From Betaproteobacteria bacterium UBA6910 (GTDB lineage Bacteria; Pseudomonadota; Gammaproteobacteria; Burkholderiales; UBA6910), in NCBI GenBank assembly GCA_002451065.1, contig DKBC01000278.1, positions 1-21,394 of the forward strand: a stretch of DNA of 21,394 nucleotides, given 5' to 3'. Below, piece by piece: positions 15,792 to 21,394 of the stretch. Every line of letters begins with the position of its first letter. Position 1 is the stretch's first letter. The notes beneath the pieces are model-generated. The model ran no database searches. It saw nothing but the letters and a program-made list of their open reading frames with translations, and was not told where the DNA came from. The position numbers were made by a program, and so were the translations under genes.

Positions 15792-16835
15792 TCAGCGAGT
15801 CTTGCTCTTCTCCCCGGTGTCAGAAGCGGCAAGAGGAAGGAACTGCGATTCGTCAATGTCGACCTTCGCCTTCTTTCTAAGCTGGGCCAGGTGGGAGTTC
15901 CAGGCCTCATCGGCCTTTTCCCTGAGCCACAGCGCGCGCGCGCGTTCCTTAACCTCTCCAAAGGACTTGAGTTCTTCTGGCGCCCTATTATCAAGCCGGA
16001 GGATGGCAATCCCCTCCAGCACCCGCACCGGCTCAGGATTGACCTGCCCCGGTTTCAGTTTTTCCAGCACGGCTTCCACCGGCCCGGGCAGCGAACCCTG
16101 GTGCAGCCAGCCCATGTCGCCACCCTTCTCGGCGGTGCGATCCCCCGAGCGGATGCGCGCCAGCTCGGCGAAATCCGCCCCGCCCTGGAGCTGCTTGATG
16201 ATCTTCTGCGCCTCATCCTCGGCGGCCTTCCACGCCGCCTCGCCGGCGGAGGGGTCCACGCTGAGCAGGATCACGGACGCCTTCACCTTCTTCGGTTCGG
16301 TGAACAGCTCCGGGTGCGCCTTGTAGTAGGCCTGCAGCGTGGCATCATCGGGCGGCTTCACGTCCCGCACCTTTTTCTCGATCTGCTGCAGCACGTCCTG
16401 CTGCTCGAGCTGCTGCTTCAGGCCGGGCAGCATTTTCTCCCGGTTCTGGGCCCAGCGCTCGTTGCCGGCGTACTGCTTGTCGTATTGCTCGATCTGCTTG
16501 GCAATGACCGCCTGGTCCGGCTTGATCCCGCGGCGCTTCACCTCTTCCAGCAGGAGGATGCGGTTCACCATCCGGTCCGCCACTTCCCGTTGCAGCTTGG
16601 CCACTTCGCCCTCCGGCGGCTTGCCGTGGTAGAACTTGCTGCGGGCCGCGGTGCTGAACGCCACTGCATAATCGCCCCAGGTAAGGACTTGGCCGTTCAC
16701 GGTCGCAAAGGCCTTGGTGGACTCAATCTTGCGGGTTGGATTGGCGGGATCCGTGATCAGCTCCGCCAGCGCCGGCGCCGACAGGAGAACGAGGAGAAAA
16801 ATCTTCAAGAGAAAACGCAACGTGCGGGACTCCAC
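15792..16835 (-). CDS. Periplasmic parvulin-type peptidyl-prolyl cis-trans isomerase (SurA/PpiC-like)
   Basis: 347 aa from GTG 16835. The signal peptide SRTLRFLLKIFLLVLL ends near APALA. An N-terminal SurA-like helical chaperone region (about 45-200) precedes a PpiC rotamase domain (about 205-300) with FAELARIRSGDRTAEKGGDM-type core and the GW following it. The role is probably folding of the following beta-barrel or of the exported cytochromes. Such isomerases accompany nanowire cytochrome genes in Geobacter (recalled knowledge). A TTG at 16820, with GGAG nine bases upstream, would give a compact signal peptide and is a credible alternative start. The in-frame GTG at 16895 directly abuts the terminator T-tract and is rejected. 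It is first gene of the long operon, and the barrel gene follows after 38 nt. Confidence 0.9.
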   Translation of the reverse strand: MESRTLRFLLKIFLLVLLSAPALAELITDPANPTRKIESTKAFATVNGQVLTWGDYAVAFSTAARSKFYHGKPPEGEVAKLQREVADRMVNRILLLEEVKRRGIKPDQAVIAKQIEQYDKQYAGNERWAQNREKMLPGLKQQLEQQDVLQQIEKKVRDVKPPDDATLQAYYKAHPELFTEPKKVKASVILLSVDPSAGEAAWKAAEDEAQKIIKQLQGGADFAELARIRSGDRTAEKGGDMGWLHQGSLPGPVEAVLEKLKPGQVNPEPVRVLEGIAILRLDNRAPEELKSFGEVKERARALWLREKADEAWNSHLAQLRKKAKVDIDESQFLPLAASDTGEKSKTR

Positions 16836-16847
16836 AATAGGAACTTG

Positions 16848-16876
16848 AGTGTACCTGCGCCCGATATCCACCACAA
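16848..16876 (-). promoter_or_regulatory. Weak sigma-70-like promoter candidate for the long operon
   Basis: On the minus strand TTGTGG (16876-16871) and TACACT (16853-16848) are separated by 17 bp, between the terminator and the isomerase gene. Matches are 3/6 and 4/6. The upstream terminator means the long operon needs its own start or incomplete termination, and this is the best placed candidate. Transcription would begin only a few bases before GTG 16835, which would favour a later start codon such as TTG 16820. Confidence 0.25.
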
Positions 16877-16900
16877 CCGACTTCCGGCCGGGCACCGGGC

Positions 16901-16930
16901 AAAAAAAAGCCGCGCCCGAAGCGCGGCTTT
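16901..16930 (-). terminator. Intrinsic terminator after the tetraheme cytochrome gene
   Basis: On the minus strand AAA-GCCGCGC (16930-16921), loop TTCGG, GCGCGGC (16915-16909), then eight T (16908-16901). The 7-bp GC stem, extended by A-T pairs, is followed directly by the T run, the textbook form. It begins 14 bp after the stop codon of the cytochrome at 16945 and separates it from the long operon. Confidence 0.93.
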
Positions 16931-16944
16931 CTTGTTAACGCGGA

Positions 16945-17811
16945 TTACTTGGTGTGGCAGGCCAGGCAGACCGCGCTGCCGGCGTTGGAGACCCGCAGGA
17001 AGGTCTCGCCAGCCGCGCCGCCGTTGCTCACGCCCGCCTCCAGGTGGGGATCGTGGCAGCTGGCGCACTCCACTGACGGGCCGAGGCCGGCGGTGAAGGT
17101 CCGGGTGAACAGAGCCATGTCGGTCTTGTCCCGCGTGCCGGCGGTACCGTTGCCCGGAGTATCCACCCAGAAGGTGTTGGCCAGGGTCGAGTTGGCCGCG
17201 CCGCGGGTCGGGGCCCGGAAATCCTCGTCACGGCAGGGGCCGACGCCGGCGCCCGAGAAGCCGCCGCCGCAGTACTCGATACCGATGGGGTGGTCGTTCC
17301 GCAGGTCCACGCCCAGGTTGGCGACACCGATCAACAGGCCAACACCGCCGGCGTCAACACGGGGTGAGCCGGTCCAGGCGAAGTTCCGTCCGTTGGTGCC
17401 GCCGCCCGTCGCGTCCAGTCCGCCCGAGCCCGGGGCGTTGATGATGTTGTCCATGGCCTGGGTGCCATCGTGGCAGGAGAGGCAGGCCAGGGAGATGGAA
17501 CCCACCGCTAGGATCTCGCCGTCGATGGACGCCGAGTTGAGCTGGGCGTAAGTCTGGTAAGTGGCGCCCGTGAGCAGCCGCTTGTTCCACAGGGGCGGGT
17601 TGTCGGTCTGGGTGATGTCCGCACCGTGAGGCGTATGACAGAACACGCAGACGTCGGCGGTGTCGGTCACGTTGTTGGAGTCCGCCACGTTGTTGGTGTT
17701 GGACAGGTTGTGCCGGGTGTTGGCAATCCCCGCCAGCGCGCCCGTGGCCATCACCATGGTCGCCCCGGCAAGCACCGCGGCCATAAGGGCTGAAACTCGC
17801 TTGTGTCGCAT
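16945..17811 (-). CDS. Tetraheme secreted cytochrome c, candidate nanowire-type subunit
   Basis: 288 aa. The signal peptide ends near GALAG (about 28). Four CXXCH motifs: CVFCH (C55), CLSCH (C110), CASCH (C249) and CLACH (C282), the last only two residues from the C-terminus. Exactly four other histidines are in conserved places: H34 (TRHN), H62 (CHTPH), H174 (NDHP) and H256 (CHDPH), enough for four bis-His hemes. C181 and C193 lie in a loop and may pair. The ATG at 17811 is preferred over 17817 because AGGAG lies eight bases before it but only two before 17817. It is a monocistronic unit with a sigma-54 site upstream and a terminator downstream, which suggests strong, separately controlled expression as for a structural subunit. 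The tetraheme layout resembles OmcE-type proteins; filament formation is inference. Confidence 0.92.
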   Translation of the reverse strand: MRHKRVSALMAAVLAGATMVMATGALAGIANTRHNLSNTNNVADSNNVTDTADVCVFCHTPHGADITQTDNPPLWNKRLLTGATYQTYAQLNSASIDGEILAVGSISLACLSCHDGTQAMDNIINAPGSGGLDATGGGTNGRNFAWTGSPRVDAGGVGLLIGVANLGVDLRNDHPIGIEYCGGGFSGAGVGPCRDEDFRAPTRGAANSTLANTFWVDTPGNGTAGTRDKTDMALFTRTFTAGLGPSVECASCHDPHLEAGVSNGGAAGETFLRVSNAGSAVCLACHTK

Positions 17812-17844
17812 GGTCATCTCTCCTATTCGCTTCTCAGTTACCGG

Positions 17845-17878
17845 GGCCATTCCCCGCTGGCCGGATTTCGGCTTCCGG
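17845..17878 (-). promoter_or_regulatory. Paired stem-loops in the 5' leader of the tetraheme cytochrome mRNA
   Basis: Minus-strand CCGGA/TCCGG (17878-17874 and 17865-17861, 8-nt loop) and GGCCA/TGGCC (17862-17858 and 17849-17845, 8-nt loop) lie between the predicted start of transcription (about 17877) and the ribosome site. The two stems share two bases and cannot both form fully. They could stabilise the mRNA 5' end or control translation. I compared the leader with the cyclic-di-GMP GEMM riboswitch and saw no match. Confidence 0.35.
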
Positions 17879-17887
17879 TTTGTTAAA

Positions 17888-17903
17888 AGCAGGAGTTGTG
17901 CCA
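17888..17903 (-). promoter_or_regulatory. Sigma-54 (-24/-12) promoter for the tetraheme cytochrome
   Basis: The minus strand reads TGGCAC-AACTC-CTGCT, which matches the RpoN consensus TGGCAC-N5-TTGCW at all but one position and has the obligatory ten bases between GG and GC. Transcription would start near 17877, giving a leader of about 66 nt before ATG 17811. RpoN-dependent expression needs a bacterial enhancer-binding protein; possible upstream sites are listed separately. Confidence 0.65.
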
Positions 17904-17980
17904 GATATTGATCCATGGGGTGGACGGGTTCGACAGTCGGAACGTCAACAGCCGCAATAATCCCCAGCAATCTGCCGTGG

Positions 17981-18017
17981 AACAATAATCTACTAATTTT
18001 CTTTAACTTTTTTTGCA
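17981..18017. promoter_or_regulatory. AT-rich block with IHF-like site upstream of the sigma-54 promoter
   Basis: A 37-bp stretch that is almost all A and T in an otherwise GC-rich window. The plus strand contains AATCTACTAATTT (17987-17999), which is close to the IHF consensus WATCARNNNNTTR with about two mismatches. It lies about 85-110 bp upstream of the -24 element, where a DNA bend commonly assists enhancer-bound activators at sigma-54 promoters. IHF binding is inferred. Confidence 0.3.
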
Positions 18018-18048
18018 TCCGTGCGAGAGTCGGGAAACGGACAGCAAT

Positions 18049-18079
18049 CCCCCGGGGCAAATCCCCCGAAAACCCCCCC
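18049..18079 (-). other. G-run cluster in the intergenic region
   Basis: The minus strand carries runs of seven, five and five G (18079-18073, 18067-18063, 18053-18049). The seven-base run could supply two tracts, so a quadruplex is possible in principle, though one loop is long and contains CCCC. No function is claimed. Confidence 0.25.
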
Positions 18080-18097
18080 TTCTTTTCCGAGAGTTTT

Positions 18098-18117
18098 TCA
18101 GGGTCGGCAACCCCTGA
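18098..18117. promoter_or_regulatory. Inverted repeat TCAGGG-N8-CCCTGA, possible activator site
   Basis: A perfect 6-bp inverted repeat with an 8-bp spacer, about 200 bp upstream of the sigma-54 -24 element and outside any gene. Distance and dyad symmetry fit an upstream activator sequence for an RpoN enhancer-binding protein. Only one copy of this exact repeat was seen, so the assignment is tentative. Confidence 0.3.
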
Positions 18118-18139
18118 CCCGAGTCAAGATTTCTCAGGA

Positions 18140-18174
18140 CCGGGAATTCCCGGAGATTTTCCCGGAACTGGGAA
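18140..18174. repeat. Two adjacent inverted repeats after the NHL gene
   Basis: CCGGGAATTCCCGG (18140-18153) is a perfect 14-bp palindrome. Six bases on, TTCCC-N6-GGGAA (18159-18174) is a second dyad that uses the same half-site. They start about 20 bp after the NHL stop codon on the minus strand. Without a T-run they are poor intrinsic terminators. They may block exonucleases at the mRNA end or bind a dimeric regulator through the shared GGGAA half-sites. Confidence 0.4.
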
Positions 18175-18193
18175 GCTTGTGGGAAACTTGGCT

Positions 18194-19330
18194 TTATTTC
18201 TTTTCGGCCTTGGGTTCCGGCGGGTAGATCGCCCGCCCCAAGTAGCCTTCGTTTTCCTTGATGGCGGCGGGCCGGAACACGTCCACCCGCCGAAACCACT
18301 GATCCACGAAGTAAACCCTGCCGTCCTCGTCCACCGCGATCCCCGCCGGAAGCAGGTATTTGGCCGGGGCCTCCCGCTCGCTGCGATCGCCGATGAACAT
18401 CAGTAATTCGCCCTCGGGATCGAAGATCTGGAAGTTGCCGAAGGCGGCATCCGCCACATAGACGTTGCCCTGGGGATCGGTGGCGATTTCCTTGGGACGC
18501 GAGAACTGCCCCGGCTGCTTGCCCACCTTGCCGAAAGCCTTGATCGGCTTTCCGTCGTGGTCGAAAACCTGGACCCGGAAATTGCCGCCGTCCACCACGT
18601 AAAGCCGCCCTTCCTTGCCCACCGCCAGGTCCCGGGGAAGGTTGAACTCCCCCAGTTCCCCACCGCGCTTGCCGATGTTGAACAGGTGGTTGCCGCTCTT
18701 CGCATCGAACACTTGCACCTGGTGCTGGTCCGAGGTGACGCCACCGATGTCCACCACGTAAAGCCGGTTGCCCTCGGGATCCACGGTCACGCTGGAGAGA
18801 CGCTCGAAGGACTTGGGACCACCGATCTTGCGCGCGAATTTGCCGCTAGCGTCGTAGACCATGACATATTTGCGGGTGGCGTCTGCAACGTACAGGTTGC
18901 CGGCGCTGTCCACGTCGATGCCGAGGGGTTTCGCCAGGGGCTCGCGATCGTCGTCGCCGATCTTGTAATACTTCCTGTTCGGAAAATCGAATACCTTGAC
19001 GAAGCGGTCCACCGTGTCGGACACGTAAACCTTGCCCTGGTGCACGGCCACCGCGTAGGGCTTCACCAGTCCCTCCGCCGTGGTCGCTTCGCCGGTGAGC
19101 ATCAGGCGCAGTTCGCTTTCCTTGCTCAGGGGATCCACGTCGATGCTGCTGCGGAGCGTCCGCTCATACACGAAGCGCGGCTCGTCCGGCGGCGACGGGA
19201 ACACCAGGGGCGCGGGCTTCTCCGCGCGCTCCGGCGTGGTGGGGCCGCAGGCCGCCAGGCCCGCCGCCAGCAGCGCCGCCGCGAGCGCCCTGACGCCAGC
19301 CATCATGGTCCCCGGAATGATTGAATTCAT
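18194..19330 (-). CDS. Six-bladed NHL-repeat beta-propeller lipoprotein (second copy)
   Basis: 378 aa from ATG 19330. The signal peptide ends in the lipobox LAAC (C28). PPDEPRFVY (about 47-55) mirrors the PPEVPRYMY of the NHL protein at 8168, and six blades follow (VYVSDTVDRFVKVF, LYVADATRKYVMVY, LYVVDGGNFRVQVF, VYVADAAFGNFQIF and others), ending with a Lys/Glu/Pro tail. The two NHL proteins share domain order but have diverged, so this is an old duplication. It lies 33 nt after a tetraheme cytochrome gene, so both NHL genes are immediate partners of cytochromes carrying the same tetraheme module. The purine-rich AGGAGAGG is about 12 bases from ATG 19330; ATGs at 19306 or 19303 are alternatives that keep the lipobox. 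Confidence 0.88.
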   Translation of the reverse strand: MNSIIPGTMMAGVRALAAALLAAGLAACGPTTPERAEKPAPLVFPSPPDEPRFVYERTLRSSIDVDPLSKESELRLMLTGEATTAEGLVKPYAVAVHQGKVYVSDTVDRFVKVFDFPNRKYYKIGDDDREPLAKPLGIDVDSAGNLYVADATRKYVMVYDASGKFARKIGGPKSFERLSSVTVDPEGNRLYVVDIGGVTSDQHQVQVFDAKSGNHLFNIGKRGGELGEFNLPRDLAVGKEGRLYVVDGGNFRVQVFDHDGKPIKAFGKVGKQPGQFSRPKEIATDPQGNVYVADAAFGNFQIFDPEGELLMFIGDRSEREAPAKYLLPAGIAVDEDGRVYFVDQWFRRVDVFRPAAIKENEGYLGRAIYPPEPKAEKK

Positions 19331-19363
19331 GGTCTGGATTTCCTCTCCTGGAAATTGCGGCCG

Positions 19364-20104
19364 CTACTTGTCGTGGCAGGCCAGGCAGATTCCGCCCCCG
19401 CCCTCAACCACCCGCAGGAAGGTGCGGGTTTCGGCGTGTGGGTCGTGGCAGCTCGTGCATTCAATGTAGGGTATCTCGCCGTCCGGGGACTCTCGCGTGT
19501 AAAGGGGAAGGTCGCTGCGCAACCGGGTCCCGACCGCTCCTCCCGGGGTGGGCACCCAGAACACCTTGCGATTGTCCACCGTGGCCACCTGTGCCGGGCG
19601 GAAGTCGAATCTCCTGGGAACTCCCACAGTCAAGGATGCTGGGGCTCCGGATCCAGACATTGGCGCATAACCCGGGAAGGTGCCGGGGTAAGGCACGCCG
19701 ACCGGGTGGTCGTAGGAAAAGGTCATGACGCCAATGGCCTGGGTGGAGTCGTGGCACGACAGGCACGCCATGCTGGTGGAGCCCACGGCGCGGCTCCCGG
19801 CGCGCCCGAGCCGACCAATGTCGTCGTATTGAACGAATCCCGCGCCGGCAGAAACCCGCGCCCACCCGGGAGCCTGTCCTGCAGCCCCCTCCGGCGTGTG
19901 GCAGAAGATGCAGATATCCTTCTCGTCCTTGACCACCATTTCCGGGTGCATCTGCGCGAGGTTGTGCTTGGTGTTGCGGATGTCGGAATAGCTCGACCCG
20001 GACGCCACGAAGATTCCGAGCGCCCCCAGGAGAACGGAAATTGCCCCCATGCTTCCGGGGAACTTCCACCGCGTGGCTGCAATCCGCTTAACCATGATCC
20101 TCAT
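19364..20104 (-). CDS. Tetraheme secreted cytochrome c (small variant)
   Basis: 246 aa with an N-terminal membrane-targeting segment (about 20-35, cleavage near ASG). CXXCH motifs: CIFCH (C65), CLSCH (C114), CTSCH (C216) and CLACH (C240), the last two residues from the end. The layout copies the tetraheme protein at 16945: TKHN (H47), DHP (H133) and CHDPH (H223) are kept. The histidine of CHTPH is replaced by glutamate (E72), and H53 in QMHPEM may compensate. It is the first gene of a unit with the NHL lipoprotein at 18194. The start could also be ATG 20095, which has AGGA just before it; the -24/-12 like element upstream would suit that choice. Candidate surface or filament cytochrome, by similarity to its siblings. 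Confidence 0.9.
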   Translation of the reverse strand: MRIMVKRIAATRWKFPGSMGAISVLLGALGIFVASGSSYSDIRNTKHNLAQMHPEMVVKDEKDICIFCHTPEGAAGQAPGWARVSAGAGFVQYDDIGRLGRAGSRAVGSTSMACLSCHDSTQAIGVMTFSYDHPVGVPYPGTFPGYAPMSGSGAPASLTVGVPRRFDFRPAQVATVDNRKVFWVPTPGGAVGTRLRSDLPLYTRESPDGEIPYIECTSCHDPHAETRTFLRVVEGGGGICLACHDK

Positions 20105-20120
20105 CAGGAAACAATCCGCA

Positions 20121-20136
20121 AGCAGGTTTCATTCCA
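20121..20136 (-). promoter_or_regulatory. Sigma-54-like element for the small tetraheme cytochrome unit
   Basis: The minus strand reads TGGAAT-GAAAC-CTGCT: the invariant GG and GC are ten bases apart, and the -12 half CTGCT is identical to the site at 17888. The -24 half is weaker (TGGaAt in place of TGGCAC). The transcript would begin near 20110, leaving about 15 nt before ATG 20095. Confidence 0.4.
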
Positions 20137-20149
20137 GGAGCCGACCGTC

Positions 20150-20179
20150 GTGACATCACCAACGCCCGGCCACTATAAT
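20150..20179 (+). promoter_or_regulatory. Sigma-70 promoter for the divergent cytochrome operon
   Basis: GTGACA (20150-20155) and a perfect TATAAT (20174-20179) with an 18-bp spacer, 35 bp upstream of ATG 20215. The -35 box differs from consensus at one position. The promoter shares the 110-bp intergenic region with the opposing tetraheme cytochrome gene. Confidence 0.7.
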
Positions 20180-20214
20180 GGCCCTCCCGAAATTCTACCC
20201 GCGGCAGGCGCTTC

Positions 20215-21048
20215 ATGCTGAATGTCCAACTCGTTTCCCGTGCTTTTCTTTCCGCGTGGATCGCGATCGCTTCCTTTGCGGTAACGCCCGCCCTGGCTGC
20301 CGAAACCCTGAAGGGCAGCCGCACCGACAAGTCTACGCCCGCCCTCATCTACCATAACTACTGCTCCGTCTGCCACGGCGACAAGGGTGACGGCAAGAGC
20401 CGCGCCCAGAACAGCTTCGTTCGTCCGCCAAAAGACTTCACGGCGCCCGAGACCAAGAATCTGACCCGTGAATACATGATTGCCATCGTGCGCGACGGGA
20501 AGCCGGGAACCGCCATGGTCGGCTGGAAGACCCAGCTCGACGATCGGGAGATCGAGGTGGTGGTGGACTATGTCCGCGCCAAGTTCATGGGTCTCGGCAC
20601 CGTGCCGGAGGTGGTTCCGGGCAAGGAGGCTGGGGCCCCCGCCACCGCCGCCCCTGCCGGCAAGACTCCGGACGCCACGTCCTCCGATGCGCTCGCCGAT
20701 TACATGGCGACGGCCATGCCCAATGGGCTCAAGGGGAACCCCGCCGCTGGCGGCACCTTCTACAACGCCAACTGCGCCACCTGCCATGGCGTCAAAGGCG
20801 ACGGCCAGGGGCCCCGCGCCTATTTCATCCGTCCCGTGCCCCGCAACTTTCTCGAGGACCAGGCCCGCAACACCCTCAACCGGCCCCTGTTGTTCGACGC
20901 CATTTCCAAGGGCCGGAACGGCACCGAGATGCCGGCCTGGAACAAGGTGCTTTCCGACCAGGAGATCGCCAACGTCGCGGAGTACGTGTTCCAGAGCTTC
21001 ATTCGGCCCGGCGCCACCGCCAAGGCGGAAAAAACCTCCCGGAAATGA
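20215..21048 (+). CDS. Diheme class I cytochrome c
   Basis: 277 aa. The signal peptide is cleaved after ALA (about 28). Two class I cytochrome domains: CSVCH (C50-H54) with distal methionine M101 in GTAMVGW, and CATCH (C187-H191) with M239 in GTEMPAW. An Ala/Pro-rich linker (about 135-160) joins them. Both have the CHGxKGDG type continuation found in cytochrome c of the c6/cbb3-III class. His/Met hemes imply higher potential than the bis-His cytochromes encoded opposite, so it may pass electrons to or from a terminal oxidase or reductase in the periplasm (inference). ATG 20215 has only a weak ribosome site (CAGGCGC). The next gene overlaps its stop as ATGA. Confidence 0.93.
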   Translation: MLNVQLVSRAFLSAWIAIASFAVTPALAAETLKGSRTDKSTPALIYHNYCSVCHGDKGDGKSRAQNSFVRPPKDFTAPETKNLTREYMIAIVRDGKPGTAMVGWKTQLDDREIEVVVDYVRAKFMGLGTVPEVVPGKEAGAPATAAPAGKTPDATSSDALADYMATAMPNGLKGNPAAGGTFYNANCATCHGVKGDGQGPRAYFIRPVPRNFLEDQARNTLNRPLLFDAISKGRNGTEMPAWNKVLSDQEIANVAEYVFQSFIRPGATAKAEKTSRK

Positions 21049-21394
21049 GGCGCCGGTTTCTCGGCGCAGTCCTGCTGGTTCTGTTGGCTTCGGGCTGCGG
21101 GGAGCGCGTGGCCGAAAATGCTCCGCAGGCCGCCCCGGTCGCGTCCGTGGACGCTCACGAGCAGGGCCGCCGCATCTACAACTTCCGCTGCTATTTCTGC
21201 CACGGCTACTCCGGCGACGCCAAGACGCTGGCAGCCACCTACCTGGATCCCCTGCCACGGAACTTTGCCGCCACGGCCCCCGACGCCTTGTCCCGGGAGC
21301 GGATGGTGGACGCGGTGTCCCGCGGCCGCCCCGGCACCGCCATGAAGGGATTCACGTCGGTGCTGTCGGAACAGGAGATCCGGCTGGTGGTGGA
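21045..21394 (+). CDS. Class I cytochrome c lipoprotein, 3' end outside window
   Basis: Starts at ATG 21045 in ATGA overlap with the diheme gene. About 116 codons are visible. The leader MRRRFLGAVLLVLLASGC has a lipobox (LASGC, C18), so it is a lipid-anchored protein. One CXXCH is seen (CYFCH, C49-H53), with a probable distal methionine M100 in GTAMKGF. Its sequence resembles the domains of the diheme neighbour (GRPGTAMKGF against GKPGTAMVGW; PRNFAA against PRNFLE), so it is a related domain. It may continue with more domains beyond the edge. Confidence 0.9.
   Translation, partial: MRRRFLGAVLLVLLASGCGERVAENAPQAAPVASVDAHEQGRRIYNFRCYFCHGYSGDAKTLAATYLDPLPRNFAATAPDALSRERMVDAVSRGRPGTAMKGFTSVLSEQEIRLVV

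Noticed and set aside
16860..16882. Possible -24/-12 element before the isomerase gene (GG-N10-GC spacing)
   Set aside because: Only the GG and GC dinucleotides match; the flanking bases do not resemble TGGCAC or TTGCW, so this is likely chance in GC-rich DNA.
16945..18060. Longer start (18060) for the tetraheme cytochrome, adding about 80 residues
   Set aside because: The addition runs through the sigma-54 site, AT-rich block and leader hairpins, has no ribosome site and would bury the signal peptide. AGGAG supports 17811.
17818..18193. Cyclic-di-GMP (GEMM) riboswitch or tmRNA-like gene in the intergenic gap
   Set aside because: The conserved GEMM core was not found, and the single GGTTCGAC string is not accompanied by tRNA-like ends.
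1..21394. Signs of insertion sequences, integrases, tRNA attachment sites or CRISPR repeats
   Set aside because: None were seen; coding is dense and functionally coherent throughout.

Overview
The window is one nearly continuous block of genes for extracellular or trans-envelope electron transfer. It comes from a GC-rich Gram-negative bacterium, shown by outer-membrane lipoproteins, an outer-membrane beta-barrel and CcmABC. The content resembles the porin-cytochrome and cytochrome-nanowire loci of Geobacter and metal-cycling Proteobacteria. A betaproteobacterial or deltaproteobacterial-type host is my inference; the sequence alone does not settle it. I counted 35 CXXCH heme-binding motifs, 32 of them in minus-strand genes.

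Most genes lie on the minus strand and are read from right to left. From the right: a tetraheme cytochrome (20104-19364) and an NHL-propeller lipoprotein (19330-18194) form a first small unit. A roughly 375-bp regulatory gap follows, holding a good sigma-54 (-24/-12) site. Then comes a second tetraheme cytochrome (17811-16945), closed by a classic intrinsic terminator. After the terminator a very long, tightly packed operon runs off the left edge: parvulin peptidyl-prolyl isomerase, 704-aa outer-membrane beta-barrel, six small periplasmic genes, a second NHL lipoprotein, an 11-heme cytochrome, ResB and CcsA (System II cytochrome c maturation), a heme-copper-oxidase-like membrane protein fused to TPRs, and CcmA-CcmB-CcmC (heme export, System I type). 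Most of these genes overlap by 1-8 nt or are separated by fewer than 45 nt. The two larger gaps are about 80 nt each, and the second carries a possible internal promoter before ccmA.

The six small genes in the middle (13596-9376) form three paralogous pairs in mirror order, A-B-H-H'-B'-A', all on one strand. A and A' are triheme c7-type cytochromes. B and B' are another triheme type, and B also carries a class I monoheme domain. H and H' are heme-free helical periplasmic proteins.

At the right end two class I cytochrome genes are divergently transcribed on the plus strand from a near-consensus sigma-70 promoter.

My functional reading is as follows. The small cytochromes shuttle electrons in the periplasm and the barrel gives passage through the outer membrane. 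The tetraheme and 11-heme proteins, which share one tetraheme module, are candidate surface or filament-forming cytochromes. The NHL lipoproteins and the isomerase help assembly or export. The maturation genes supply heme attachment for the whole set. The oxidase-like protein, which lacks one CuB histidine and carries periplasmic-facing TPRs, may be an inner-membrane redox partner. No mobile elements, tRNAs, rRNAs or CRISPR arrays were seen.
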